A DNA stretch of 64,000 nucleotides from Prosthecobacter debontii (GCA_945870855.1 CAMBTP010000007.1:26547-90546), one strand, 5' to 3'. Shown: positions 44,653 through 53,833, numbered from the stretch's first letter. Notes: a model not told the origin generated them from the sequence alone. Numbers and translations are program-made.

Positions 44653-46512
44653 GTGACCGATCCCGTTCAAGCCGACAAGGCCCATTGCTGGCATCCCTTC
44701 ACGCGACAAAGCGCGTGGTGCGATCCCGCGCATGAACCGATCATGATCGTCCGTGCGGAGGGCGTTTGGTTGTGGGATGAAAAGGGCAACCGTTACCTCG
44801 ACGGCAACTCCTCGATCTGGACGAACATCCACGGCCACTGCCGCCCGGAGATCGCGGAGGCCATCGCGAAACAGGCGGCGACGCTCGACCATTCCTCTTA
44901 CCTTGGTCTCGGCCATCCGCTCGCCTCGGAGCTGGCGGAGAAACTGGTTTCCTATTTCCCACCGCAAACGCTCGAACGCGTCTTCTTCTCCGACAACGGC
45001 TCCACCGCTGTGGAGGCGGCGCTGAAGATGTCACTGCAATCGCGGATGCAAACCGGCGAGGGATATCGCACTCGCTTCATCGCATTCGACAACGCCTATC
45101 ACGGCGATACCCTCGGCGCGGCCTCCCTTGGCGGAGTGAACCGCTTTTTCTCACGCTTTCGGAATCTCGGTTTCGAAACGCAATTCATTTCCTCGCTGGA
45201 AACGCTATCCTCCGTGGATCCAACTACGGTGACCGCAGTAGTCATCGAGCCGCTGATCCAGGGCGTGAACGAAATGCGCCCATGGCCTGCAGGTATGCTT
45301 GCTGATCTGCGTGAATGGACGAAGAAGCACGGCATCCATCTCATCCTCGACGAAGTGATGACCGGCTTCGGGCGCACTGGAACAATGTTTGCCTGCCAGC
45401 AGGAAAACGTGATCCCGGATTTCCTCTGCCTCGCGAAAGGCCTCACCGGCGGCACCGTGCCCCTCGCTGCAACGCTCACAACGGCCGAGGTTTACAACAC
45501 CTTCCTTGGCGCAGCCGAGAATGCGTTCTACTACGGACATAGTTACACCGCGAACCCCATCGGATGCGCTGCTGCGCTGGCATCGCTCAAGATTTTCGAG
45601 ACGGACAAGGTTCTTGAAGGCCTACCCGCCAAGATTGCTCATCTTTCGGCGTCTTTGGAAAAGCTCCGAGCTGCAACAAACGACATCATCACGATACGCC
45701 AATGCGGCCTGATTGCAGGCATTGAGTTTCAAGCAGGCCTTGGTGAAAAAATTATCCTCGCCGCCCGCGATCACGGCTTAATCACACGCAACATCCTCGA
45801 TACAGTAGTTTTCATGCCGCCGCTTTCGGTGACAACGGATGAGATCGATTTTGGGCTAAACGCCCTTGGAGTGCGGCGACATGTCGCCGCTTTCCCCATA
45901 GGCGACATGTCGCCTATGGGGAAAAGCTCGGACATGTCCGAGCACTCCAAATTCAAGAAAAGCTCGGACATACCTGCGCACTCTACAGCGTGGCATCACG
46001 CACCGCCACACAAGCTCATCGAGCGTGGCATTTACATGGTCACAGCGGGCACACTCCATAAGCAGCATATTTTCCGCGAACCCGAACGTCTTAGCCTCTT
46101 GCAAGATCACCTGCTTGAATACGCTGCCGATTTCGGTTGGGAGTTGCAGGCATGGGCCGTGTTCCCGAACCACTATCACTTTGTTGCTGCTTCCCCCGAG
46201 AATCCCGAGACCCTTCGTAAATTTCTCGGAAAGCTTCACATGAAAACCGCTCAAGCCGTCAATGAACTCGATGGCACGCCGGGCAGAAAAGTTTGGCATC
46301 AATTTTGGGATAGCCGTATCACCTTTGAAAACTCCTATTGGCCTCGCTTGCGCTATGTGCAGGAAAACGCCCTGCGACACGGACTAGTTGATGTCGCCAG
46401 CCAGTATCCGTGGTGTTCCGCGGGATGGTTTGAGAGCACCGCCGACGCCGCGGTGAGAAACAGGATGGCCACCTATAAGACAGACCAACTCGAGATACTG
46501 GACGATTTCTAA
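44653..46512 (+). CDS. bioA: BioA aminotransferase fused in frame to a REP-associated tyrosine transposase (RAYT)
   Basis: 619 residues from a GTG at 44653. Residues 1 to about 405 are adenosylmethionine-8-amino-7-oxononanoate aminotransferase (biotin synthesis), with HCWHPFTRQSAW, the PLP lysine Lys262 in LCLAKGLTGG and the pocket segment SYTANPIGCAAALASL. Residues about 406-445 are translated from the palindromic repeat at 45866-45950 (RRHVAAFPIGDMSPMG...). Residues about 447-619 are a complete RAYT/Y1 transposase domain: WHHAPPHKLIERGIYMVTAG at the start, HxH in PNHYHF (His507, His509) and the catalytic Tyr568 in WPRLRYVQENALRHG. The stop at 46510 is 2 bases before the second repeat. The normal BioA C-terminus ends near the join, so the last BioA residues have been replaced. 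Whether the fusion is expressed as one protein is unknown. Confidence 0.85.
   Translation: MTDPVQADKAHCWHPFTRQSAWCDPAHEPIMIVRAEGVWLWDEKGNRYLDGNSSIWTNIHGHCRPEIAEAIAKQAATLDHSSYLGLGHPLASELAEKLVSYFPPQTLERVFFSDNGSTAVEAALKMSLQSRMQTGEGYRTRFIAFDNAYHGDTLGAASLGGVNRFFSRFRNLGFETQFISSLETLSSVDPTTVTAVVIEPLIQGVNEMRPWPAGMLADLREWTKKHGIHLILDEVMTGFGRTGTMFACQQENVIPDFLCLAKGLTGGTVPLAATLTTAEVYNTFLGAAENAFYYGHSYTANPIGCAAALASLKIFETDKVLEGLPAKIAHLSASLEKLRAATNDIITIRQCGLIAGIEFQAGLGEKIILAARDHGLITRNILDTVVFMPPLSVTTDEIDFGLNALGVRRHVAAFPIGDMSPMGKSSDMSEHSKFKKSSDIPAHSTAWHHAPPHKLIERGIYMVTAGTLHKQHIFREPERLSLLQDHLLEYAADFGWELQAWAVFPNHYHFVAASPENPETLRKFLGKLHMKTAQAVNELDGTPGRKVWHQFWDSRITFENSYWPRLRYVQENALRHGLVDVASQYPWCSAGWFESTADAAVRNRMATYKTDQLEILDDF
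45866..45950. repeat. Composite palindromic REP-like element, family B, left copy
   Basis: Outer ends TTGGAGTGC and GCACTCCAA are inverted. Inside are three perfect palindromes centred on ACATGT. One is at 45873-45890 (GCGGCGACATGTCGCCGC). A larger one at 45894-45921 has half CCCCATAGGCGACA and can be extended by TTT/AAA to 34 bases. The third is at 45926-45943 (GCTCGGACATGTCCGAGC). It is read through in frame as part of the bioA-RAYT fusion. A degenerate copy of its right part follows at about 45960-45986. Confidence 0.9.
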
Positions 46513-46514
46513 CC

Positions 46515-46571
46515 TTGGAGTGCGGCGACATGTCGCCCCATGAAAAGCTCGGACATGTCCGAGCACTCCAA
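46515..46571. repeat. Palindromic REP-like element, family B, right copy
   Basis: A shorter version of the left copy: it has the same outer ends (TTGGAGTGC...GCACTCCAA) and the first and third palindromes (GCGGCGACATGTCGCC and GCTCGGACATGTCCGAGC), but not the middle CCCCATAGG palindrome. It fills the gap between the RAYT stop (46512) and the ilvD stop (46573), so the two converging genes share it as their 3' boundary. Confidence 0.9.
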
Positions 46572-46572
46572 A

Positions 46573-48273
46573 TTAAAGACCTTTATCTGTTACCGCGCCT
46601 TCACTTGCGCTGGTGACTAGCTTCGCGTATTTCGCAAGCACCCCGAATTTGTAGCGGGGTTCCGGGCGCACCCATTTCGCTTTGCGGGCGGCGATTTCGG
46701 CATCGGGTAGATTCACGGAAATGCGGTTCTCGACGGCGTTGATTTCGATCTCATCGCCATCTTCTAGGATACCGATCGTGCCGCCTTCGAAAGCTTCCGG
46801 TGTGATGTGGCCGACGACGAAGCCGTGGCTTCCACCGGAGAAACGGCCATCTGTGATAAGGGCGACGTCCTTGCCGAGGCCCATGCCCATGACGGCGGAG
46901 GTTGGTCCTAGCATCTCGCGCATTCCGGGGCCGCCTTTCGGGCCTTCGTAGCGGATTACAATGATATCTCCTTTCTCGATTTTCTTTTCGAGAATGGCGG
47001 TCATGGCCTCTGGTTCGGAGTTGAAGACGCGGGCTTTGCCTTTGAAGACCTCGCCTTCCTTGCCGGAAATTTTCGCAACGGAGCCGCCTTCTGCGAGGTT
47101 TCCGTAGAGAACGCGGAGGTGGCTGTCCTTTTTGAGCGGGTTGTCGAGCGGGCGGATGATCTGTTGGTCGGCGGGGTATTTGATCGGGGATTTTTCCAGA
47201 TTCTCGCGCATGGTGCGGCCGGTGACGGTCATGCAATCGCCGTGCAGGAGACCGGCTTCGAGTAGCATTCTCATCAGCGGCACCGTGCCGCCGATGCGGA
47301 CGAGATCCGCCATCGCGTATTTGCCGGAGGGCTTGAGATCGGCGAGAACCGGGGTTTTTTTACCGATGCGTTCGAAGTCGTCCAAGGTGATTTCAACCCC
47401 AGCAGAGTGTGCCATGGCCGGAATGTGGAGGCAGGCGTTGGTGGAGCCGCCGAGGGCGATTAAAACGGTGATCGAGTTTTCAAAAGCCTCTTTCGTCATG
47501 ATGTCGCGGGGCTTGATGCCGAGCTTGATGAGGTTCAGCACCGCCGCGCCGGCATCGAAGCAATCGCGCATTTTGTCATCGGAAATCGCGGCCTGAGCGG
47601 AGCTGTTCGGCAGTGACATGCCAAGCGCTTCGATGGCGCTAGCCATGGTGTTGGCGGTGTACATCCCGCCGCAAGAACCCGGGCCGGGGATCGCGCAGGC
47701 CTCGACGTGCTCCAGCTCCTCGTCGCTGAACTCACCGTTCGCGTGTTTGCCCACCGCCTCGAACACCGAAACGATATCGAGATCTTTTTCCTCACCCTTG
47801 ATTTTGCCGCAGCCGGGCAGAATCGTGCCGCCATAGACGAATACGGCGGGGCGGTTCATACGGCCCATGGCCATCACGCAGGCGGGCATGTTTTTATCAC
47901 AGCCACCGATGGCAACGAAGCCGTCCATACCTTCGCAGCCCACCACGGTCTCGATGGAGTCCGCGATCACCTCGCGGGAAACGAGCGAGTATTTCATGCC
48001 CTCAGTGCCCATCGAGATCCCGTCGGAAATGGTAATCGTGTTGAAGATGATCCCCTTGCCACCCGCCGCATCGACGCCTTTTTTAGATTCGATGGCGAGC
48101 TTGTCGATGTGGATATTACAGGGCGTGACCTCGCTCCATGTGGAAGCAACGCCGATCTGCGGTTTCGCGAAATCATCTTTCTTGAAACCGACCGCATAAA
48201 GCATCGCGCGGCTCGGCGCGCGGTCGGGGCCATCAAGCATCAAACTGGAAAACGGGCGTTCTTGGTCGTTCAT
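46573..48273 (-). CDS. ilvD: Dihydroxy-acid dehydratase
   Basis: 566 residues from the ATG at 48273 (MNDQERPFSSLMLDGPDRAP). It dehydrates dihydroxy-acids in isoleucine/valine and pantothenate synthesis, using an iron-sulfur cluster. Visible Cys sites are VTPCNIHIDK, IGGCDKNMPAC and GPGSCGGMYTANT, and the Mg/substrate segments TDGRFSGGSHGFVVGHITPE are conserved. The length and motifs are standard. It converges on the bioA-RAYT fusion. The last stop codon is one base after the palindromic repeat. Confidence 0.96.
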   Translation of the reverse strand: MNDQERPFSSLMLDGPDRAPSRAMLYAVGFKKDDFAKPQIGVASTWSEVTPCNIHIDKLAIESKKGVDAAGGKGIIFNTITISDGISMGTEGMKYSLVSREVIADSIETVVGCEGMDGFVAIGGCDKNMPACVMAMGRMNRPAVFVYGGTILPGCGKIKGEEKDLDIVSVFEAVGKHANGEFSDEELEHVEACAIPGPGSCGGMYTANTMASAIEALGMSLPNSSAQAAISDDKMRDCFDAGAAVLNLIKLGIKPRDIMTKEAFENSITVLIALGGSTNACLHIPAMAHSAGVEITLDDFERIGKKTPVLADLKPSGKYAMADLVRIGGTVPLMRMLLEAGLLHGDCMTVTGRTMRENLEKSPIKYPADQQIIRPLDNPLKKDSHLRVLYGNLAEGGSVAKISGKEGEVFKGKARVFNSEPEAMTAILEKKIEKGDIIVIRYEGPKGGPGMREMLGPTSAVMGMGLGKDVALITDGRFSGGSHGFVVGHITPEAFEGGTIGILEDGDEIEINAVENRISVNLPDAEIAARKAKWVRPEPRYKFGVLAKYAKLVTSASEGAVTDKGL

Positions 48274-48366
48274 CGGGCGGGATGTTTCCCGAAACGCGCC
48301 GGATTGGCAATCCGCTTCCTTGGGAAGAATCAGACTCACCAAGAATGAAGAGAAGAAGCCTTCCGC

Positions 48367-48642
48367 TCAATAGCAGGGGGCATAATAACCGCCGTGATAG
48401 CCATTATAACCGCGTCTGTGATAGTAACCGCCGCCGCTGTAGTAGTTGTGCGAGTGGTGACTGTTATCGTCCGCGAGCGCGTATCCGACCAATCCCGCTG
48501 CCGCGACACCCATAATCGCAAGGCCGGGATCAACCGATTGCCTAGGCTGTCCGTATGCGTCATAACTAGTCATACAACTCGTGCTGATAGTCACAACGGC
48601 GAGCAGGGCGGTGAGGCGAACCGGGGACAAGATTGTCTTCAT
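48367..48642 (-). CDS. Small Gly/Tyr/His-rich lipoprotein
   Basis: 91 residues with a signal peptide and lipobox (TISTSC, Cys about 23). A short hydrophobic stretch (LAIMGVAAAGLVGYAL) and a tail rich in Gly, Tyr and His follow (NYYSGGGYYHRRGYNGYHGG). Such tails are common in small outer-membrane or glycine-zipper-type lipoproteins of this phylum. The function is unknown. It lies about 93 bases upstream of the ilvD start on the same strand. Confidence 0.65.
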   Translation of the reverse strand: MKTILSPVRLTALLAVVTISTSCMTSYDAYGQPRQSVDPGLAIMGVAAAGLVGYALADDNSHHSHNYYSGGGYYHRRGYNGYHGGYYAPCY

Positions 48643-48676
48643 GGTAATAGAAAGACGGGGGCTTTCAGGAATCTAT

Positions 48677-49957
48677 TCAGCGGGAATTTGGAAATTTTTT
48701 TGCGACGGCCTTGGGTGGCCGTGCGGTGGGTTTCTGCGGTTTGGCAACTTCCCTTTCCCGAGTCCGTTTCCGCCAGTCCTTTTTGGCGGGCGCGGCTTCA
48801 ATGGCGGGAGACTTCGCGTAGTAGTCGAAGCCCCGGAGCTGTTTCCTAGGTAATCGCTGGCCGATGGCCATTTCCAGGATTCCGAGCAGGTTGAGGTCGC
48901 CCTTGGGCACGAAACTGATCGCCTCGCCCTCATGCTCCGCGCGGCCGGTGCGGCCGATGCGGTGGATATAGTCCTCGGGGTTCACCGGGAAATCGTAGTT
49001 CACCACATGGCTCACACCGTCGATATCAATCCCGCGCGCGGCCAGATCCGTGGCGACGAGCACCCGCACCGCCCCCTGTTTGAAATCCGCCAAGGCCTTC
49101 TGTCGCTTCTCCTGCGTGCGTCCGGAGTGCAACCGGGTCACGCTGATTTTTTCCTTCCGCAAAATCTCCGTGAGCCGATTCGCGCCGTCTTTCATGCGGA
49201 CGAAAACGAGCACGCGTGTGAACGTCTCATCTTTGAGTAACGCCAGCAGCATCGCGTCTTTGAGGTGCGGCGGCACTTCGTAAATAGCCTGCTTCACCGT
49301 CTCCGCCGGATTGTTTTTCGCGCCGACCTGAACCCGCTTCGGATCGTGTTGGAAACGCTTCGCGAGCGACTCGACCTCGCGCGGGAAAGTGGCGGAAAAC
49401 ATCAGGGTCTGGCGGCGTTGGCGTTTCGGCAGGGCGGCGACGATGGTCTCGATGTCTGGCAGGAAACCCATGTGGAGCATGCGATCCGCCTCATCGAGGA
49501 CGAGCACTTCGAGGCGCGAGAAATCGAGCTTGTGCCGCTCTAACAGATCGATGAGCCGTCCGGGCGTGGCGACGATGATGTTCGCCCCTTTTCGCGCCGC
49601 ACGGATCTGCGAGTTTTCATCCACCCCGCCGTAAATCGCGGCAACGCGGATGCTGAGGTGCCTGCCGTAGGAATGGATGCTTTCCGTAATCTGGATGGCG
49701 AGCTCGCGGGTCGGTGCGAGGATCAGGGCGAGTGTGCCGTGGAGCTTGTTCTCCGCCTTCCTCAGGGAAAGCCGATGCAGCATGGGCAGGACGAAAGCGG
49801 CGGTCTTGCCGGTGCCGGTCTGCGCGATCGCGGTGATGTCGTCACCGCGCATCACCTTCGGGATCGCAGCGGCCTGCACCGGAGTCGGGCGCACGTAACC
49901 CACCTTTTTAATGGCGCGGAGAATCCCCTCCTCTAACCCGAATTCGCTGAATGGCAT
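48677..49957 (-). CDS. rhlE: DEAD-box RNA helicase, RhlE-like
   Basis: 426 residues. The Q motif (FSEFGLEEGILRAIKKVGYVRPTPVQ), Walker A AQTGTGKTAAF, PTRELAIQI, the DEAD box in VLVLDEADRMLHMGF, SAT in MFSATFPREV and the HRIGRTGRAEHEG motif are all present. After the second RecA domain (ending about 385) a short basic tail rich in Lys, Arg and Pro follows. It unwinds short RNA duplexes, for example in ribosome assembly or at low temperature. It lies between the small lipoprotein gene and rlmN on the same strand. Confidence 0.93.
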   Translation of the reverse strand: MPFSEFGLEEGILRAIKKVGYVRPTPVQAAAIPKVMRGDDITAIAQTGTGKTAAFVLPMLHRLSLRKAENKLHGTLALILAPTRELAIQITESIHSYGRHLSIRVAAIYGGVDENSQIRAARKGANIIVATPGRLIDLLERHKLDFSRLEVLVLDEADRMLHMGFLPDIETIVAALPKRQRRQTLMFSATFPREVESLAKRFQHDPKRVQVGAKNNPAETVKQAIYEVPPHLKDAMLLALLKDETFTRVLVFVRMKDGANRLTEILRKEKISVTRLHSGRTQEKRQKALADFKQGAVRVLVATDLAARGIDIDGVSHVVNYDFPVNPEDYIHRIGRTGRAEHEGEAISFVPKGDLNLLGILEMAIGQRLPRKQLRGFDYYAKSPAIEAAPAKKDWRKRTREREVAKPQKPTARPPKAVAKKFPNSR

Positions 49958-50006
49958 GGCGCGATCCTAAGCCCATCCGCGCGGCTCTGGCACGGATTTA
50001 AAATCA

Positions 50007-51104
50007 TCACACAATTCCTTCCGCTGTTTCCTGTTTGAGGCGGAGCTGGCCGCAGGCGGCATCGATATCGTGGCCTTTCTCGATGCGGAGGGTGGCGGTG
50101 ACTCCGGCATTTTTCAGGACATCCTGGAAGGCGCGGCAGTGGGAGAGGGCAGGGCGCTCCCACTCGAGACCCTCGACGGTGTTGTAAGGGATGAGGTTCA
50201 CCTTCGCGCCGATGCTGCGGGCGTGGCGGGCGAGGATGGTGGCTTGGTTGAGATCATCGTTGACGCCTTTGATGAGAATGTATTCGAGCGTGAGCTTTTG
50301 TTTTTTGGAGGAGTTCCAGTGGGCAAGGGCATCCATCAGCTCGGCGACAGGATATTTCTTGTTCACCGGCATGATGCGGTCGCGGACTTCATCGGTGGCG
50401 CCGTGGAAAGAGATGGCGAGGCGGATTTGTTGCGGGTGATCGGCGAGCTTGCGGATCTGAGGCGCGAGGCCGGAGGTGGAGATGGTGAGGTGGCGGGCGC
50501 CGAGGTGGAGGGTTTCCGAGCCGGTGATGAGGGCGATGGCATCCATCAGGTTATTGAAATTCGCCATCGGCTCGCCCATACCCATGAAGACGAGGTTGTC
50601 CACGCGCTCGCCGGAGATTATTTCCGCCTCCAGCACCTGCCCGGCGATCTCTGCAGCATCGAGGTTGCGCGTGTATCCAGCGAGGCCGGAGGCGCAGAAT
50701 TTGCAGCCATAGGCGCAGCCGACCTGTGAGGAAACGCAGAGGGTGCGGCGGTCGGATTTCTCGCCGTAGAGCGCGGGGTTTGCGGGGATGAGGACGGACT
50801 CGATGTAGCGCCCGTCGTGGAGGCGAAAGAGGAATTTGCGGGTGGTGTCTGCGCTGCCCTGGGTCTTGGTATGGGTGAGGGCGCTGAGGCGGTAAGAGGC
50901 GGCAAGTTTTTCACGCAGCGTGGCGGGTAGGTTTGTCATCGCATCGAAGGATGCGGCCTTCTTTTTCCAGACCCATTCCAGGATCTGCTTTGCGCGGAAG
51001 GCGGGTTCGCCCTGTTCGGCGAGCCATGCGGAAAGGATTTCGGGAGAAACTCCCGGCAGTGCAGGGAGCGTTTTTGCTACGATATTTCCCGTAGTTTCCA
51101 TCAT
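50007..51104 (-). CDS. rlmN: Dual-specificity RNA methyltransferase RlmN
   Basis: 365 residues. A radical-SAM enzyme that methylates A2503 of 23S rRNA and A37 of some tRNAs. The cluster motif is VGCAYGCKFCASGLAGYTRN, and the two catalytic Cys are in that domain's end (DIDAACGQLR) and the opposite strand region. The N-terminal helical domain and FMGMGEPMANFNNLMDAI are typical. The start overlaps the stop of the upstream metalloprotease-like gene by 4 bases (ATGA), so they form an operon. Confidence 0.95.
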   Translation of the reverse strand: MMETTGNIVAKTLPALPGVSPEILSAWLAEQGEPAFRAKQILEWVWKKKAASFDAMTNLPATLREKLAASYRLSALTHTKTQGSADTTRKFLFRLHDGRYIESVLIPANPALYGEKSDRRTLCVSSQVGCAYGCKFCASGLAGYTRNLDAAEIAGQVLEAEIISGERVDNLVFMGMGEPMANFNNLMDAIALITGSETLHLGARHLTISTSGLAPQIRKLADHPQQIRLAISFHGATDEVRDRIMPVNKKYPVAELMDALAHWNSSKKQKLTLEYILIKGVNDDLNQATILARHARSIGAKVNLIPYNTVEGLEWERPALSHCRAFQDVLKNAGVTATLRIEKGHDIDAACGQLRLKQETAEGIV

Positions 51105-52282
51105 TTTGAAAAGGTGAAATCCACGCCTTTGCGTGAGTAAGCCTTGGCGATTTCCGCCTCTAGTTGCTCCCAGGTCTGGCCATCTAACAGAACAGCAAGC
51201 GCCTCATCACCCTCTTTCCCCTCATTGAGCGCCTTCAGGAACTTTTTGATGCGCGCCGCATCCTCGTTGCGATCCATGTGGAAGAAATAGTTCGTGATGA
51301 GCAGGCCGCAGCCGTAATTGATCTGCGAGCTTGCGGTGAACGATGCGTAGGGCTGGAGCATCCAGCTGCGCAGGCTGCCAAGATTGATTTTGGTTCCGAT
51401 CGCCCTCCCGCCATCACCCTTTTTCCCGTATGCAGTCACGTATTCCACGATGGGTTTGAAGTTCGTTTTCACATTGAAATTTCCATAACTGTAGGGAGTC
51501 ACCGCGACGTATTCGGCAAGGCCTTCGGTGAGCCAGCCCATCGAGCCGTGGGCATAGTATTTGTTCGGGGTGAGTTGGTGAACGAGTTCGTGGGGCAAAG
51601 TCTTGTTAGATTTATCGCGGTCTAACATATAACCACTGCCTAAAGGACGCACACCGAGGCTGGTAAGCGGAACCATCACGATGTCTTTCCCTCCCATGAA
51701 AACTCCAGCACTTCCCGGTGGTCCACCCGCGGCGTTGTAAGACTGCTCTGTCTCCATCAGAATGATTTGATACTTGCCGTTCTTTTTCACCCCTCCATTC
51801 ACCGCTAGCGGCAGCTCGCGCACGAACTGATGAGTGGCCTCGAACATCACTGCAAAGCCTTTGACCACGGACTTGGAAAGCCGCACGTCGCAGTTGTAGC
51901 GGTAGTTGGCGGACTCATAGATGAAACTTTTCTGATCTGCGTCTTCCTCGATCGTTTCGATTTCTGGATCGCCGTCATAGGAAATTTTCTCCGGCCACGG
52001 CGCATCGAAATTGTCGGCAGGCTTCTCTCCCTCTCCGCTTTTTACCTCCACTTTCTCAAGCTTGAATTTCTCAATGAATGCCTGGTCGGTCTTGGAGAGT
52101 TTCACTATGGGATATGGGATTTTTCTCCCATCAGGCATGAGCAAGACGGCGGACTCGCCCTCCACCTTTATCAGTGATGCCTTCATATTGCGCCCTTTCT
52201 CGTCCGTCCAGACGCGTTCAAGCTGCTGTGAAAACGCAAACGTAGCGGTAACGAGTAAAAAAATTATGGCACGAAATATCAT
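51101..52282 (-). CDS. Exported SHD1-domain protein with HExxH metalloprotease-like motif
   Basis: 393 residues with a signal peptide (about 1-18). Residues about 20-75 form an SHD1-like domain (RVWTDEKGRNMKASLIKVEG...VKLSKTDQAFIEKF), often found in exported proteins of this phylum. The C-terminal half holds a zinc-protease-like LPHELVHQLTPNKYYAHG with the HExxH motif and a following Glu (TEGLAEYVAV), which together resemble gluzincin-type enzymes. The active-site layout is inferred and no substrate is known. It is upstream of rlmN and overlaps it by 4 bases. The TCTAACAG motif occurs in it at 51183. Confidence 0.75.
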   Translation of the reverse strand: MIFRAIIFLLVTATFAFSQQLERVWTDEKGRNMKASLIKVEGESAVLLMPDGRKIPYPIVKLSKTDQAFIEKFKLEKVEVKSGEGEKPADNFDAPWPEKISYDGDPEIETIEEDADQKSFIYESANYRYNCDVRLSKSVVKGFAVMFEATHQFVRELPLAVNGGVKKNGKYQIILMETEQSYNAAGGPPGSAGVFMGGKDIVMVPLTSLGVRPLGSGYMLDRDKSNKTLPHELVHQLTPNKYYAHGSMGWLTEGLAEYVAVTPYSYGNFNVKTNFKPIVEYVTAYGKKGDGGRAIGTKINLGSLRSWMLQPYASFTASSQINYGCGLLITNYFFHMDRNEDAARIKKFLKALNEGKEGDEALAVLLDGQTWEQLEAEIAKAYSRKGVDFTFSK

Positions 52283-52339
52283 CAGTTGGAGGTGTGTATG
52301 GCTCCACCCGCGCCATTAGTCGAACGGATAAACGCATCC

Positions 52340-52825
52340 TCAGAAAACAGCATCGGTGATTTCTTTCCAAATCATCGTCTCGCCTTCAAAATCGAATTTC
52401 CCGAGAATGCTGCGACCTCCGAGAACGAGGGGTAACCAATGACGATCGTCCTCCCACATGCGGTCGTAGGGAATGGCGTCGAGCGGCACCCACAGCGGCA
52501 CGGCCTCGGCTGTTTCCGTGGGCGTGCCGGTGAATTCGGAGCCGAGAAACACGTGGCAGAAGATGTCCGGGCAATCCGACATGCGGAACCCCAACTCACC
52601 GACCTTGCGTGCATCGGTTACGGAAATAAGCAGTTCTTCCTCGGTCTCGCGAACGGCGCATTCGAGCGGGGTCTCGCCGGGATCCATCTTGCCGCCGGGG
52701 CCGTTTACCTTGCCCGCGCCGTGGCCCCGCTTTTTCTCGATGAGAAGAATCTCACCGTCGCGAACCACGAACATCAGGGTCGCCTCAATTTCGCCGCGCC
52801 AGTCTTTCCAATCGAATTCGTACAC
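52340..52825 (-). CDS. NUDIX hydrolase
   Basis: I use the GTG at 52825 (reading YEFDWKDWRGEIEATLMFVV), which gives 161 residues and fits the family; a TTG at 52897 adds 24 residues with no family support. The NUDIX box is GPGGKMDPGETPLECAVRET followed by EELLI, which matches Gx5Ex7REUxEExGU with the last Gly changed to Ile-Ser. The protein hydrolyses nucleoside diphosphates linked to other groups, and 8-oxo-dGTP clean-up is a possible role (MutT-like). It is on the minus strand with a divergent gap of about 220 bases to rph. Confidence 0.82.
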   Translation of the reverse strand: MYEFDWKDWRGEIEATLMFVVRDGEILLIEKKRGHGAGKVNGPGGKMDPGETPLECAVRETEEELLISVTDARKVGELGFRMSDCPDIFCHVFLGSEFTGTPTETAEAVPLWVPLDAIPYDRMWEDDRHWLPLVLGGRSILGKFDFEGETMIWKEITDAVF

Positions 52826-53044
52826 GCTGCGAAGCTGGTGGGAAAATGGAGAAAGTCCAGCTTTGCGGAGAATGCGGCGAGGTGGGCGATAGCTCAACCC
52901 GTTGTGATATATGAGAAGTTTTTAAAATATCATATAACAGCAACTACAAGTTCGATGAAAGTCAGGGAATGGCGGCAGCAGTGGCTAATTTCCGCATGTT
53001 ATTTTGACGTTGGAATTCCCGCACTGAACTCGCAACCTCCCGCC

Positions 53045-53833
53045 ATGACTCGCCCCGACAGCCGCGCAAGCGACCAACTCCGCCCCATTTCCTTCCACCC
53101 GAACATCGCCCGCAACGCAACCGGCTCCGTCCTTGTCTGCTTCGGCGACACCCGCGTGATCTGCTCGGCGACAGTCGAGGAGGGCGTCCCTGGCTGGATG
53201 CGTGCACAGAAAGTCTCCGGTGGCTGGCTCACGGCGGAGTATTCCATGCTCCCCTACTCGACCCACGAGCGGAAACACCGCGATATTTCCCGTGGGAAAC
53301 TCGATGGCCGCTCCTCCGAGATCCAACGCCTCATCGGCCGCTCGCTGCGCGCCGTCGTTGATTTACAAAAAATCGGCCAGCGCACCCTCTGGATCGATTG
53401 CGATGTTCTCCAAGCCGATGGCGGCACCCGTACTGCCTCCGTCACGGGTGCCTGCGTCGCCACCGCCATCGCCTTCAACCGTATGCTGGCGGATGGCCGA
53501 CTGAAAGATTTCCCCCTCAAGAAACTGGTCGCCGCAGTCTCGGCCGGAGTTTATGAAAACACACCCGTCCTCGACCTCAATTACCCCGAAGACAAAGCCG
53601 CGACCGTCGATTTCAATATTGTTATGACCGAGGCGCTGGAGTTCGTGGAAGTTCAAGGCTCCGGCGAAGAAGCCGTGTTCACCACCGAACAGATGAACGC
53701 CATGCTCGACCTTTCCCGCAAAGGTATTTCCGAGATCTTTTCCCTCCAGAAAATCGCGATTCTCAACGCCGATAAAGCAGAGCCCGTGGATTTCGCCGCC
53801 CTCGTTTCTTCTTTCGGAAAAAAATCCCTCTAA
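53045..53833 (+). CDS. rph: Ribonuclease PH
   Basis: 262 residues from the ATG at 53045 (MTRPDSRASDQLRPISFHPN); the frame is open upstream but reads as non-coding. A phosphorolytic 3' exoribonuclease that trims tRNA precursors. Landmarks are VLVCFGDTRVICSATVEEG, the RNA/phosphate-binding SRGKLDGRSSEIQRLIGRSL, DCDVLQADGGTRTASVTGA and DLNYPEDKAATVDFNIV. The length is close to the usual 240-260. The stop codon overlaps one of the TCTAACAG motifs. Confidence 0.95.
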   Translation: MTRPDSRASDQLRPISFHPNIARNATGSVLVCFGDTRVICSATVEEGVPGWMRAQKVSGGWLTAEYSMLPYSTHERKHRDISRGKLDGRSSEIQRLIGRSLRAVVDLQKIGQRTLWIDCDVLQADGGTRTASVTGACVATAIAFNRMLADGRLKDFPLKKLVAAVSAGVYENTPVLDLNYPEDKAATVDFNIVMTEALEFVEVQGSGEEAVFTTEQMNAMLDLSRKGISEIFSLQKIAILNADKAEPVDFAALVSSFGKKSL

